Notes: a model not told the origin generated them from the sequence alone. A stretch of 64,000 nucleotides of DNA from Cryoendolithus antarcticus (GCA_002077065.1 NAJO01000015.1:62001-126000), one strand, 5' to 3'. Counted from the first letter of the stretch, positions 9,651 to 21,772 are shown. Numbers and translations are program-made.

Positions 9651-12040
9651 ATGGGCAAAAGGTTCTATGGCCTGACGGGCACGCGCCTTAACATAGCTAT
9701 CGCAGTTATTGCAGGCACCGACTTTGCGCTTTTTGGCTACGATCAAGGCGTCCTAGGCGGGCTCCTGACACTACCCTCCTTCCTCCACTACTTCCCAGAG
9801 ATCGATATATACAGCAAACCCAAGGCCGAGCAAGGCACTGCATCGAACGTCCAAGGTATCACAGTCGGAGGCTACACGCTTGGCTGCTTCTTCGGCGCTG
9901 TGGCGACGATATGGCTCGGAAACCTGCTTGGGAGAAAGAAGACGATCTTCATCGGTAGCTCGGTATGCTTTGCTGAGATGCTGCAGACATTACTGTTGCT
10001 AATGCGGGTTTCAAGATCATGGTTGTTGGCGCAACAATCCAGGCCTCGTCCTTCTCGCTTCCTCAATTGATTGTTGCACGGTTGATCACGGGATTTGGTA
10101 ATGGTGAGTCTCGAGGTATGAGGTTCGCTGCTTCAATGGCATGTTGACGTTCGGCAGGCATGAACACTAGCACCGTTCCCACTTGGCAAAGCGAGACGTC
10201 GAAGTCGCATCGTCGGGGTCAGATGGTCATGATAGAAGGCAGTCTCATCGTGTTTGGCGTGATGCTAGTGGGTTGCACAGCCTCTGGGAATGACACCGCT
10301 CGCTGACACGATAGCAGTCTTATTGGATCGATCTAGGGTTCTCTTTCCTGGAGCCCTCGAGCATCGCTTGGCGATTCCCCATCGTGAGTGTGGCTAATGA
10401 AATCAAAGATCGCCGTTAGCTAACGGACCCGCGTAGGCGTTCCAAATTCTTCTTGCGTTGTTCGTTGCCATCATGATTCCTGGACTGCCGGAGAGCCCTC
10501 GCTGGTAAGACACATCCATTGTACCCGACATTCGAAGTCTCCTTGATCACTCCCGCACATATCGAGGTACTTGCGTGGATCTTACAAAGTTGCACCGCCG
10601 TTCAGCTGCAACGCTCTGCTTGCCTTGCAGGTTCTCGTGCACTCATGGCGCTGCCTATCAGCGCCCGCGTCGTCGCCTTAGAAATCTGGGATTACACGAT
10701 AGCCTCATGAGCATGGTATGCTGACTGACTCTCGCGCAGGCTGATTCTCAAAGGCCGCGAGCAGGAAGCTCTTGAGGTTCTGGCCGCCTTATCGAACTTG
10801 CCTGAAGATGATGTCACGATCCAGAACGAATTCCACGCTATCAAAGACACTGTGTTCGAAATGGCGAAGGGAGGCTTCTCCGATTGCTTCGTCCCTAATC
10901 GGAATCGAAATCTGCACCGCACGATACTGGCATATGTGAATCAGGTGCGTCAAGCCAGACACCATCCTGCTTATTACGCGACGTCACTAACTTGAATCCA
11001 GATGATGCAGCAGAGTGAGTCACCGGACACTAGATCATATCGTCGTCAGGGAGATGATGGTAGCGGGGAGGGGTGGCCGAATGAACACAGGAGCTTTCGC
11101 CTCGACGTTGGCTTTGGCTGACTTTTCCTCTCCTTAGTTTCTGGCATCAACATTATTACCTACTACGCCGCAACGATCTTCGAAAAGAATATCGGCCTCG
11201 GTGGGTTTACCAGTCGCTTGCTCGCCGCACTGAACGGCACGGAGTACTTCGTCGCCTCATGGGTGTCTATCGTAAGTGTCCCATGGGCGACATCTGGACT
11301 TATTGAAATATTGATGGTTCTCTAGTTCATTATTGAGAAAGTCGGGCGCCGCAAACTCATGATCTTCGGTGCTGCTGGGCAGGCCTTGTCAATGGCAGTA
11401 CTGGCTGGGACTACGTCGCATGTCAGCAAGTCGTCGGGCATCGCTGCCGCGGTCTTCCTGTTTGTGTTCAACTCATTCTTTGCTGTTGGCTGGTAAGTGA
11501 CCAGTCTGTCGATCACCATTCAAATAGCTGCGGTTACTAACTGGGCGATGTAACAGGCTGGGAATGACATGGCTAGTTCCGGCTGAGATCACGCCGCTAT
11601 CCATCCGTGCGCCCGCGAACGCGATCGCCACGACAGGCAACTGGATCTGGAACTTCATGGTCGTAATGGTCACGCCGGTGGCCTTCGCGGCGATAGGTTA
11701 CAAGACCTACATCATCTTCGCCGTGATTAATGCGTTCATGGTCCCCACCGTCTACTTTTTCTACCCCGAAACGGCTTACAGGTCACTCGAGGAGATGGAC
11801 GAGATCTTCCAGGAAGCGCAGGGTCTCAAGGGCGTCTTTACTGTCGTCAATATCGCCAAACACAAGCCACACCGCTACGGCAAGAATGGGGAGTTGCTGA
11901 TCCAGTATGATGAGACTGCGGCCGGGAGACGCATGAGTGCACGGAGGAACAGCTCCGTGGGTGCACCCGCTGGAGATGTCGAGAAGGCGAGGGGGAGAGA
12001 TGAGGATGCGACGGAGTTCAAGGATGTGGTTGAGAAGTGA
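9651..12040 (+). CDS. MFS sugar transporter (sugar porter family)
   Basis: The product is a twelve-helix proton symporter of the plasma membrane, probably for a hexose or related sugar. Ten exons: 9651-9962, 10016-10103, 10158-10267, 10318-10383, 10437-10504, 10740-10944, 11002-11014, 11138-11271, 11326-11492, 11557-12040. They sum to 548 residues. Family marks in order are GYDQGVLGGLL in helix 1, LGRKK in loop 2-3, PTWQSE, LPESPRWL before the central loop, MMQQISGINIITYY in helix 7, VGRRKL in loop 8-9, and PETAYRSLEEMDEIF after helix 12. The seventh exon is only 13 nt and supplies MMQQ of the helix 7 motif. Without it the frame breaks. The intron before exon 6 is 235 bp, longer than the rest. 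The substrate cannot be told from sequence. Confidence 0.9.
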
Positions 12041-14808
12041 GGGAAGTATAGACCAAGTGGTGCAGGTCATATTACTGTGTGAATATGTAGCGCACGGACA
12101 TATTTTGCAACCCATATCGCACTCTTGACCACGCATCTTAAAGTATACATACTCTCTCGCCGTCCGAGACGCAATCAATGTACCCAGACGTACTATACTA
12201 TGCGCCATTGATGCCTGCTCAGTCCACGCTACGTTATCGAGACATCTCCTGTAGTCACTCGTGTCACCCCTGTTCGAGCCGCCTCAGAATTTATACCAAC
12301 ATGCCTCGGCATTTTTGATTTCACGCAGACTCGGAAGATGTCGACAATATTGTGTGCATACTCGCCCTGATACTACGATACGGAGGTGCTGTTTTCGCCG
12401 ACCCGCCCTGGTTCGATGATGGCTCTAGGTAGTGCTTTGGAGCTTCGCAACGTGAGCGTCGCTGTCTCGGACTGGTCACGCCCACGAGAATGTTCTGTTC
12501 CTCTTCCAGCAGCCCAAACGTCTCAAGCACGATGCCCAACGCCCACCAATCACCACTGGGCACAACCACGCCCGTCTGTGCCCGTGGAGATGAGACACAT
12601 CTACAGTAATACATGCCCCTCGAGCAACTCCGGCTTTCCAGAAACGCTCTACCCCGTTTTCTCGAGGATGCTCGGCAAGCATCGCATCCGGTTTCAAGGA
12701 TGCGAGCCGGATCAGCCACTCGGCGAGAAGACGCGGAGCAGGGAGTCCACGTGTACCTGACATGGTGGTGAGCTGGGGGTGTCGATGTGCCGGACATGGG
12801 CATGAACTCGACTCCATTCTCTATTGACTTCACGTGAGGCATCAGAAATGCTGATAATTGTCTGAACACGACGTCGCAGAATGTTAGCAGATCGGTCCTC
12901 GGCATAGTGTTAGGAGATGAGTCCGGCCATGCAGCATGCAGAGTGCGCTGATTGACATCAGGAAGGTGCCGTTCGGGTGCCTTCCCCGCGCGGCGGGCTA
13001 CGATGTTGTGATGACGGGAACCGGCAGAAGCCCTGCGTTAATGGCTGCACTCTCGACAGGGAGGCTGGGCTAGACTGCGTAAGACTATCTCGACGACATG
13101 CAATGCGTTACAGCAGTAACTCAGTAGTAATGAGGTGAGTGATCGATTCTCTTTAATGGTGAGGTTCTCATGTCTTGGGGACCGTCCAACGCCGCTGTAG
13201 ACCACAAGATGTCACCACCCACGCTACGCTGCAAGCGAGCCAGCCCACTTTCATGTGGCTGCAGACTACGTGCATGGTTCATGCCAGTAGGCAGATGCAT
13301 AACACGGTGCATATTCATCAGCACCGCATCTCGTGATTATCGAAGCTGCTTCTTCTCCGCGGCACTTCTGAACGCCAGCCTTACAATCGCGATGCCGCAG
13401 AAATGACCACAAGCGATGCGGCGTCACAGTCGAGATGATGAAGGACGAAACTTCCAACGTGTGAACGTTTTCAACGGGCACAGGGCGGCAGCTAGCGGCC
13501 GTTGCGTGAGGCTGGCAGATTGCAAGGATCAGATCTTTGACTTTTGGGCACCACAACGGCTTCCTCTCCTCCCGAGGCGACCGGATGCTACGCCGATGTC
13601 ATGTTGTACCTGCAACGCATTGTTGTCGACGATCCTCGAGGCTGCCGGAGAATTGGGCTGTGCCGCCATGGATCACGAGGGCTGGTCCGGCAGTTAAAGA
13701 AGGCCAGTCTTGGTGGACAGGCATGCCGCGCCTTGTATCGATCTGGCCAGCCTTTGGGAGGTGCATAGACCTGCGTGACGCAATTTGTTCGAAACACTCC
13801 GCCTCTCGTGAGCAAGTTTGTGAGCTGTCGAGTGTTGATCGATTGTTGATCAACATGAGAAGGTCTGGACCACAGAAACAAGGCGTGCCGCCGCGCTTTA
13901 CTGACGTAGAGCAATTTATGCTGCTGATCAGACACTTTGGAACAATCCTTCCCCAGAGCACATCTGCATTTCCAATCAACAAAACACTTAATCGTGATGT
14001 GCGACTGAATCGCGTGGCATAAACAGGGTTTGCGCCCGACAACGGCGTCGACGTTTCAGACGCATGTGAGTCGAGTCGTACCTGCTAACCGAGGCGGGAG
14101 CGTTGACTTCCCAGTGTGCCGCGCATGAAGCCATGCAGCCATATGCACAGTAGTGTGCTCGCTGCCCGGCGTAGAGTGAAGTGTAATTGTTGATGAGCAT
14201 ACAGTAGGCGACGCGAACATCGTGTGACGGACGGTATATCACCGAAAGGACCGCGCCTGTGCGTTCGAGGTCCGGAGTGTGATGCGTGCGCTAGCCTCTG
14301 CGTAATAATCGAAATTCGAAGGCTCGGCTTATCTCGAACTAGCTCATGCCTCGCATGCACCAACACTCCTGTATAGTCATAAGGGTGCTGCAAGCCTGGC
14401 GCTGATCTTGTCCAGCCTTGCTCGTCTCACTCTGTCTGCTGCTGTTCACCCTCGTCGCGCATCGCCGCAGACCTGGTCGGCACCCTCGCAGCCCTGCACT
14501 CTGGCCCGCCGCGTTCGACTACCGCGCCGCGCCTTTTCTGCACTCTTCTGTGCGGCTAACGCCTCACGTGCGTGCGACTACTGCTCGCCGGCCGGTAGCA
14601 TAACCTTTTCTGATACCCGGAGTCCAACAACGGTTGGCGCTGACCAAGTCTCACAACTCGCCTTGTTGCACCACCCGCGACCGACGCTGCATGCAGCTGC
14701 GGATCACTGCCACCCCTCACCCTGCAGCTCCGATCCGACACCTGCTGTTATTGACATACTCGACAACGCGTCTCTTGTGGACGCACGCAATCGCATCCAT
14801 CAGCGGGC
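12041..14808. other. long gene-poor stretch with possible gene debris
   Basis: No intact gene is seen in 2.8 kb. On the - strand at 12320-12905 coding-like pieces appear in alternating frames, for example LIRLASLKPDAMLAEHPREN and SGDWWALGIVLETFGLLEEE. This suggests a degraded gene, but I cannot name the family. Between 14400 and 14808 the sequence is pyrimidine-rich and is probably the transcribed leader of the next gene. Confidence 0.35.
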
Positions 14809-17800
14809 ATGGTAAGTCTTTTCCCCTACCACATGAAGTTTGTTGTGCATACCTGGCTGCCTTACTGGACACCATTGTCGAGGCACAAATTCTCCGCAAT
14901 GCTGGTACCCGGCGCAAACGCAGCATCCCGGCTACCTGCCTGTCACCAGACGAGCATCTCCATGCTGCTGGCTGCACAACGTGCTGCACGACCCTACGCG
15001 CCCAGCTGACAGCGGCCCCTCGATGCTGCATCGCGGACAACGCATAACATCAGCAAAACAAACGGGCGTATGCATGGCCGTTGCAATCACCGAGTTTCAC
15101 CTTGTCCGCCATCTTCCTGTCACAAAACGCTGCTGAACTCTGTACTGCGGACCGGTTCCTACTTTCCCCACTACAGCCCCTCTGGATGACATGACACCTC
15201 CGGCCGCCTGGATTTCTCTGCTTGGCTCTCCCACGCTGGACTGACCAGATCTGCACTCTTGTGGTACCTCTGAGCCATACCCGCCTTTTTCAGCAGGGAT
15301 CCGCAGGCATCTTGCCATCATTTCTCAAACGCCAACGTGCACAACTTTAACTACACGCCATGCACGACAATACAATTGTTGGATATGATAACTGATAATG
15401 TGATTGCTTAGAATCATCAGCAGCACTCCCAGCAACAAGGTCTCCCAGCACCCTACCCTCTACAGCATCCTCGTCAACAAGGTCTGATTCAACAATATCG
15501 ACCCAACTCGCCGCATCAGTCGCGTACCCTGCAGTCGCCGATCCAAGGACCTCACCTGTCGCATACATCAAGCCAAGGACTTCATCAAAACCAGTCGCCA
15601 TACATCGGAGCTGTCCCAGGATTGCCTGCCCAGCACTCGGGTGAAGCGACTTTCTTCACTGCTCATCCTAGTCCATATAGTACCAATAGTGCTGCTGGCT
15701 CCTACGCGTCGTCGGGTATGTTGGCAAAACTGTCATCAAGTAATCGAGCAGATGCTCGAGTGTTTGTTGATTCATCGATCATCGTATGTGCTGACCGTAC
15801 CTACAGAGCCAGGCGAAACGATGGCGACCCAAGCTGCCATCAACCGAGCACCATATCCTCCCATCAGCAGCTATCAGACACCTCAGTCGAACTCACCGGC
15901 ATCCATACACTCACCACAGCACGATGCACAGGGGCGTCCCATCTACGGGTTCCCCCCAATCGGTCAATCCATGTACTACCCGCAGCCGTACCAAATGTCG
16001 CAACAATCGCCATACGCTCCATACCCGCAGCCACAGTCACAGCATCAACCGATGACATCGGCTCCTGGTACTCTGCTTTCGCATCAACAGTCGCAGCACT
16101 CGATGCAGCAACCGCAGCATCCTTCTCATTCACAGCCAGCGATGATCGATGCGAAGCCATCACAGGCATCGCTTCAACGACAGTCATCGATCATGGCTCC
16201 TCCACAAGGGACACCACAGACACCCGTCGGTCCAGGGATACCGCACATGGCTTCCGCGGGGTCCGCTGGTGGGCAGAACCCAAGCCCAGCCCCCGGCCCG
16301 ATTCCCGCTACCACACCACTGGTCGTAAGACAGGATGACAGTGGGGTGCAATGGATCGCTTTCGAGTACTCTCGCGATCGCGTGAAGATGGAGTACCAGA
16401 TACGCTGCGATGTTGAGTCTGTGAACGTCGATGAGCTTTCACAGGAATTCAAGTCTGCGAATTGTGTTTACCCACGTGCGTGCTGTGGTAAAGACCAGTA
16501 CAAGGGCAATCGCCTACACTACGAGAGCGAATGCAATGCTGTGGGCTGGGCTCTCGCGCAGCTAAATCCGAACCTGCGAGAGAAGCGTGGTCTTATACAG
16601 CGCGCAGTGGACAGCTGGAGGAACAGCAACCAAGATCCTCGTCTACGCAGTCGCCGCGTGCGAAGACAAGCAAAGATTCACACAAGAAAGGCACAGATGC
16701 CAGGATCTGCTGGACAGCTTCCTGGTGGGCCCGGCAGCGCCGGCATGCCACCACACGCTATGCCTCAAAATCAACCACGACCGCCTCACATGGGACCTGG
16801 TGGGCCGATGCATCATCACCAAGACGCTGGCGATACGGGTGAAGATGTCAGTGGTATGTACCATCACCCAATGTGATTGCGAGCCGGAACTTGCACAGTC
16901 GCCTGGAAGCGGTCTGCAATGAGAAACACGCACATGAGAATGGCCCCGTATACCCTTCGTACATTATCACGCTACAAGCATTACATTCTCTGCATTTGCC
17001 GTTACTTCATATACCTCTTTGAGCTTGGTTTATCGCGTCTCGATCTCGCTTCACACCAGGATCCCGAATGTCGCACTTCGGTTCAGACAAGATCGACCGC
17101 TAACTTGCTTTTTAATCTAGCCGGAAATGACTACACGGCTACATCCTCGAATCAACACGCTCAGCAACCACACTCCGCAAGTGGTCACGCGGGACCATCA
17201 ACACCCGCTCGCTACCAACAATCATTCTACCCGCAGTATCCCCAGCAGCCTGCCACCGGCGGCGCGCAGATGCCGACCATGCATGACGCTATGGACTCGA
17301 TGCCTACACATGCCTCTACACACTCCGCGCCTGCTATTACTGCTGCTGTCAAGCATGAGGATGAACAGTCGAAGCGACATCTCTTCGGCGATGTGCCCGA
17401 GAGCAAGCGCAGGAAGTTTATTCTTGTCGATGATCACCAGCGTGGCACTCGCGTCCGGGTGCGGGTGATGCTCGACCAGGTGAAGATGGACGACATGCCT
17501 GATGCGTATCTTCGGACTAACGCTGTATATCCTCGCTCTTACTTCCCGCGACAAATGCGCTCACCTCCTGGCACGCCGTCGAAGGGATTGTGGGATGATG
17601 AGGATGATGGCATTGAGGCTGAGCCCGGTACGACGCTTGTGCCAGTTTCGATCATGGACGGAAGTGAGGCTAAGCTGCCTGTGCCGAGGATGACGAAGGG
17701 TCGGAGGGAGACGGAGGTTGCGTTGAACGAGCTCGGGTATCGCATGAGCTGGAGTCAGGCGCGGACGTTCAATGGCAGAACGCTGTTCTTGCAGAGGTCA

Positions 17801-18009
17801 TGTATGTCTTAGATACACTCAAGACTGGAAGAGGAAGCGCGTGCTGACCTGTACACGTAGTGGACGCCTACCGCAACAAAATGAGGAGCACGATGATCGC
17901 TGGCGGGCAGGAACCGGCTACCATTGCGCCGCATTTCGAGACGAGGCCCGGAAAGCGAAAGTGGCTCGAGTGGAACAAAACGGCGAGGTCGGCTCCCGGA
18001 TCGCCTTGA
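14809..18009 (+). CDS. Q/P-rich protein with two DUF8032-like domains
   Basis: The predicted protein has 727 residues from five exons: 14809-14811 (the ATG alone), 15412-15715, 15807-16853, 17121-17801 and 17861-18009. The N-terminal 280 residues are rich in Q, P, H and S, like transcriptional co-regulators. A first conserved block runs from VQWIAFEYSRDRVKMEYQI through NCVYPRACCGKDQYKGN to LIQRAVDSWRNSNQDPRLR. A second, related block in exons 4-5 has RVRVMLDQVKMDDMP, NAVYPRSYF and LFLQRSLDAYRNKM. I believe this domain is catalogued as DUF8032, a fungal family of unknown biochemistry; the name is from memory. The blocks share VYPR and the L-Q-R-x-x-D-x-[WY]-R-N ending, which points to internal duplication. 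The first exon is the weakest part. A start at 15821 would skip the coding-like exon 2. A nuclear regulatory role is inferred from composition. Confidence 0.75.
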
Positions 18010-18993
18010 ACGTAGCATCGCGTTCGCATGTCCTGTCACGATCAAGTAACACGCTGGAGAAGAGGTAGAAGCCAGAGCTTTCGGGGCGGAATCAACACAA
18101 GGGACATAGCAGCTGAGCTGTCCGAGGGGGCCCATGAGTCGTTGGCAGCTTTGGTCCCCCACAGTACGTGTGGGCGCCGCTGTTGCCAAAGCTATTACCG
18201 GTCCACGACCTGCCGTAACCGCGGCAGCTCTGGATTGCAACAAGGAAGAGAGTCTGGGAGGATATGACCCACGAAGCAACGAGATGGGGACGGCCGTGAC
18301 AGAGGATTAGAATATGTGAACGCGTCCTGTAGCGATAAGCTTCACGTTCCACCACGCCCCCTCTACGGCTCCAAGCTTCCCACTGTCGCCGACCTTGATT
18401 TTGTGCCGCGAATGTACTTACTTGGTAGTCACCTCTAACGACTTGGTTATTAGCCTTTTCAACGGCCACCCGTCCTTCCGCAGCGGACTCCGCGCGCTAC
18501 GCCAGAACTACCCCTCCACCGTCATGCACGTCAACTCGTAGCTCTCCCGAGAAGCTCTTTCGTGCAAATCGCATCGCCGGATGTCGCAAACGGCGAGACT
18601 GCCACATGCGCTTTTGAGTTGCTGATAAGGAACGCTGTTGGTGGTCACGAGTCGAATGGAGACTTTCTTGTTGCTATGTGATCAAGGAATGCTGCGGTAG
18701 GTATTGCTTCCTATCCTCTCAATCACTCACCTCTGCTATTGTTGCTATCATCAAGCTGCCCGAAGTCTGAGAATCTCCGTAATAGAAGCTCGTTGTTCAT
18801 GCTAATACCAAACGCAACGTAGTGTCAAAGTCTTGGGCAGTCCTCATCGAGAGACGCTACTCGCTATTCGCTGAGCGCGACGGAGTGGGTGCCCTCTCGG
18901 AGTCTCAGCGACTGCGAGACAATACTTGCGACTTCGGTGGCAGTAGCGCAAGTACCCTTCGAGATTTTGTAAGCGCAAAGTCCACAGGAGCCC
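18010..18993. other. intergenic, no gene seen
   Basis: This is 3' flank of the preceding gene and upstream region of the F-box gene. No frame with motif support is seen. Confidence 0.4.
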
Positions 18994-19641
18994 ATGGCGG
19001 CGCCCACGCCAATGCACCAAGTGCTCCAGCTCCCCGAGCTTCTGGAGATTGTACTTTTGAATCTTTCCCAAAGGGACCTGCTCCTCTCCCAGCGAACCAA
19101 TACACACTTCCGCTCTACCATCGCCTCGAGCCCGAAGCTCCAGCGCGCCCTCTTTCTCCTCGCAGACACCACTCCACTCCAACCACCCTTCGCAAATACA
19201 CTGACGCCGCATCCTGGGCGCAAGCCGGAGAATAACCGGCTGCTAATCAAGGCCTTTCCTGGAGTACTTCCCACGACCTCCCACGACCTCATACGTACTA
19301 TCCCTTCCGCCTCAAACCCCCGGGAGTCTCACTCTCCAACGATAGACTACTACGCCTGGTCACTGAGCATCTCATTTCCCTCTCTTCCCTCCGGCCCAGC
19401 ATCTGCCGTGCTCGAGCCTACAGCCTCATGGAGGCGCATGTATCTCTGCCAGCCACCGTGCAAAGCACTACATCATGTCAAGCGATGGCGAAGAAGCAAG
19501 AAGCCGGCTTTCGAGAGGCAGGAAGGGATCACTATGGGTGACTTCGTGGATGAGGCTATTGGTTGGGGAGAGGGCCTCGTGAGCAGTGACGGCGACTGGC
19601 ACCTCGAGGGAATAGTGGGCTGCGCAGAAGACGAGCCGTAA
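18994..19641 (+). CDS. F-box domain protein
   Basis: This is a single-exon gene for 215 residues. The N-terminal 50 residues fit an F-box: VLQLPELLEIVLLNLSQRDL followed by LLSQRTNTHFRSTIASSPKL. Here the LPELL-x-x-[IV]-L core and the downstream hydrophobic and SxxL positions are intact. Such proteins act as substrate adaptors in SCF ubiquitin ligases by binding Skp1. The remainder holds no WD or leucine-rich repeats. WRRMYLCQPPCKALH and MGDFVDEAIGWGEGL resemble the C-terminal half of short fungal F-box proteins of unknown target. These are numerous and fast-evolving in filamentous ascomycetes. Confidence 0.8.
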   Translation: MAAPTPMHQVLQLPELLEIVLLNLSQRDLLLSQRTNTHFRSTIASSPKLQRALFLLADTTPLQPPFANTLTPHPGRKPENNRLLIKAFPGVLPTTSHDLIRTIPSASNPRESHSPTIDYYAWSLSISFPSLPSGPASAVLEPTASWRRMYLCQPPCKALHHVKRWRRSKKPAFERQEGITMGDFVDEAIGWGEGLVSSDGDWHLEGIVGCAEDEP

Positions 19642-20419
19642 TACGAGAGCGAATGAGATTGGAAGTTCTCGTATCCCTGGTGCGTCAAGTGAGTGCGACG
19701 GGACCTGTAACAGCACAGCATATGTGCGCTCGCGGCGCGTAGCCAAACGACACCGTGGCAGACGAAAAGCCCCAGGTCGGTCCAGGATCACCTCGCACAT
19801 GCTGGGCGACAACAAGGAGTGACTACGCTACACGGCGAAGTGGTTCACCATACTCTGCGCGAGAGAAGTCACGAGTCGGATGGCAGCGATTGACATGCCC
19901 TGATGCGACCCCTGAGGAGTCTGCTTGCCAGAGGCGATTAATAATCGCCTGCTTGGCGGTGGTCTCGGCTGCACCGCTTGCATGAGGTTGGTAGCCTTCA
20001 ATGCTGAGCCCAATCATGTCGACCAGACGATCCGTCGTACGCACCTCATTTGAGTCTCGAAGTGGGGATACTTCTCAAAAGTCAAGAGCCGTCGCGGGTT
20101 GTTTTGTTCAATATGCAGATGCGACGTCCTCTGAACCTAGACCTGGCCAAGGTCTTACTGGGGTTTTTCGATTGTGTGTTGATATAGGTCCGCCAGCAAG
20201 ATATCTCCCTTAAAATGCTGGCGACCCTTCGAATTTTGTAGACTGGTAGTCGTATGAAGTCTTTCGCGCATTGCTCTCCTGTATAGTCTGTAGCGATCGT
20301 GTGCTTCTGTAAAGAACGCTGGAGGTGAGAAACTACCGTACCACACTTTGTCGAGAGCCAATCCAGCCCTGTCATCTAGTGACCAAGACCAGGTGTTCAT
20401 TGTCGGGAGCAGGAACAGC
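19642..20419. other. intergenic between converging genes
   Basis: This separates the 3' ends of the F-box gene and the Rieske gene. Only unsupported short frames are seen. It probably holds both 3' untranslated regions. Confidence 0.4.
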
Positions 20420-21772
20420 TCAGCCGCCTGCGACCACATGTCCTCTCGCCGGTCCTCCAGCCAGATCAGTATAGTAACAAGCATCCATACCGGCCTCAGC
20501 CCTAGCCTCAGTGTTGAACGGCCCTTTCACCGCTCCGCGAAAGTACTCCAGCACATACCCTCTGAATACCTCCACCGGCTGCGTGCCCTCTTGCTCACAG
20601 ATCCAGCTCAGCCACCGATGTCCAGTCGTGACGTGCGTAACCTCGTCTCTGTGGATGATCTCCAGCACACCTACACTGTCTAGATCCTTAGCTGTGCGGA
20701 ACTTGGCGATAGTAAGAGGGTTGATATCTAGGCCCCGCGCTTCGTGGACAAGGGCGATGATGCTTATACGTGCTCGTAAGTCCTCGGAGGTCAAGCGCGC
20801 AGACTCCCAGAGGCCGTGATGGACTGGCAGAGCGCCGAAGTGAGACCCCATAGCTTCTAGCCGGGCGCGGAGGAGGCTGAAGTGTTTGGCCTCATCGTTC
20901 GCCACCCTTAGCCAGTCGTAGAAGAAGGTTCTTGGTAGTGGCTGCGGCTTGTCACCGCTGCCCAAGGGTGGGGAGGTGCGGAAAGCAGCGAAGCGAACGC
21001 AGATATCGAGCGCAAGGTCGATAGCCCACTGCTCGACGTTGGCTAATGCATGCAGCATGGTAACGCGAGATTTCAGCGTGCCGCCTCGGCCTGGATTGGG
21101 CATCTCCCATGGCTTCACAGCTTGCAAAGCTTCTCGTGGGGGCTCATCGGGTGGTTTGGCGGTACCGGCGCCTATGATCATAGCGTTGGAAGTCTGCTCT
21201 CTCGTGGCGAACTTCGAGAACAGTTGTGTAGTAAGCTCAATTTTCCGCTCCGGGTCTGATGTGTTCAGAATATGGACGCACCATTCGCACATAGTCGCAT
21301 CGTCTGCAAGCTCCGTCGTTCTGGCAGTGTCCTTGACTGTGCCGTCTTGCTTGAACTCGACAACCTCACTAACGCCTTCCATCTCTACGAGCGTCACGCC
21401 ACGTCCAGGTATCTCCACGCTGACCAAGTCATCGCTGATCACCACAGGAAAGACGCAGGCCGTCACGCCAAAGCTCGAATCGCCTGTGCGTAAATCAAAG
21501 TCATATGCGTGCCACGGACAGCTCGCCACGTAGCCAGAGTCCTCGAGATCGACGTGCGAGTCTGCCATGGGGCCACCGGCGTGGGGACATACTGACTCCA
21601 TGGCGTAGTAGGTCCATCCTGATGTGGAGTTGCTCGTATCGGCCACTGAGCAGACTGACGGGCTCAGTGTCGGGAGGCGGAAAAGGATGATCTGGGAGCT
21701 CGTGGACAGTGTGATGGTGTAGCGGGTGTGCGTCAGGGAGGCGTGAGTACCGAGATCGATGATCGAATTCAT
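20420..21772 (-). CDS. Rieske [2Fe-2S] / DUF455 ferritin-like fusion protein
   Basis: This is one uninterrupted frame of 450 residues with two metal-binding modules. Residues about 10-150 form a Rieske domain: SVCPHAGGPM and SCPWHAYDFD supply the C-x-H and C-x2-H ligands of a 2Fe-2S cluster. Residues about 215-440 match DUF455, a ferritin-like helical family. Candidate di-metal ligands are NVEQWAIDLALD, NDEAKHFSLL, VHEARGLDINP and HRDEVTHVTTGHRWL. The arrangement suggests electron delivery from the Rieske centre to a di-iron site, as in multi-component oxygenases, but the substrate is unknown. The DUF455 part is common in bacteria as a separate protein. No targeting sequence or membrane helix is obvious, so a cytosolic location is likely. 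Confidence 0.88.
   Translation of the reverse strand: MNSIIDLGTHASLTHTRYTITLSTSSQIILFRLPTLSPSVCSVADTSNSTSGWTYYAMESVCPHAGGPMADSHVDLEDSGYVASCPWHAYDFDLRTGDSSFGVTACVFPVVISDDLVSVEIPGRGVTLVEMEGVSEVVEFKQDGTVKDTARTTELADDATMCEWCVHILNTSDPERKIELTTQLFSKFATREQTSNAMIIGAGTAKPPDEPPREALQAVKPWEMPNPGRGGTLKSRVTMLHALANVEQWAIDLALDICVRFAAFRTSPPLGSGDKPQPLPRTFFYDWLRVANDEAKHFSLLRARLEAMGSHFGALPVHHGLWESARLTSEDLRARISIIALVHEARGLDINPLTIAKFRTAKDLDSVGVLEIIHRDEVTHVTTGHRWLSWICEQEGTQPVEVFRGYVLEYFRGAVKGPFNTEARAEAGMDACYYTDLAGGPARGHVVAGG

Noticed and set aside
13537..14022. 161-residue + frame and overlapping 147-residue - frame
   Set aside because: No domain, signal peptide or splice support. Similar long chance frames occur throughout this GC-rich gap.
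14408..14815. 135-residue + frame before the Q-rich gene
   Set aside because: It ends at the first splice donor, lies in pyrimidine-rich sequence and is better explained as the untranslated leader.
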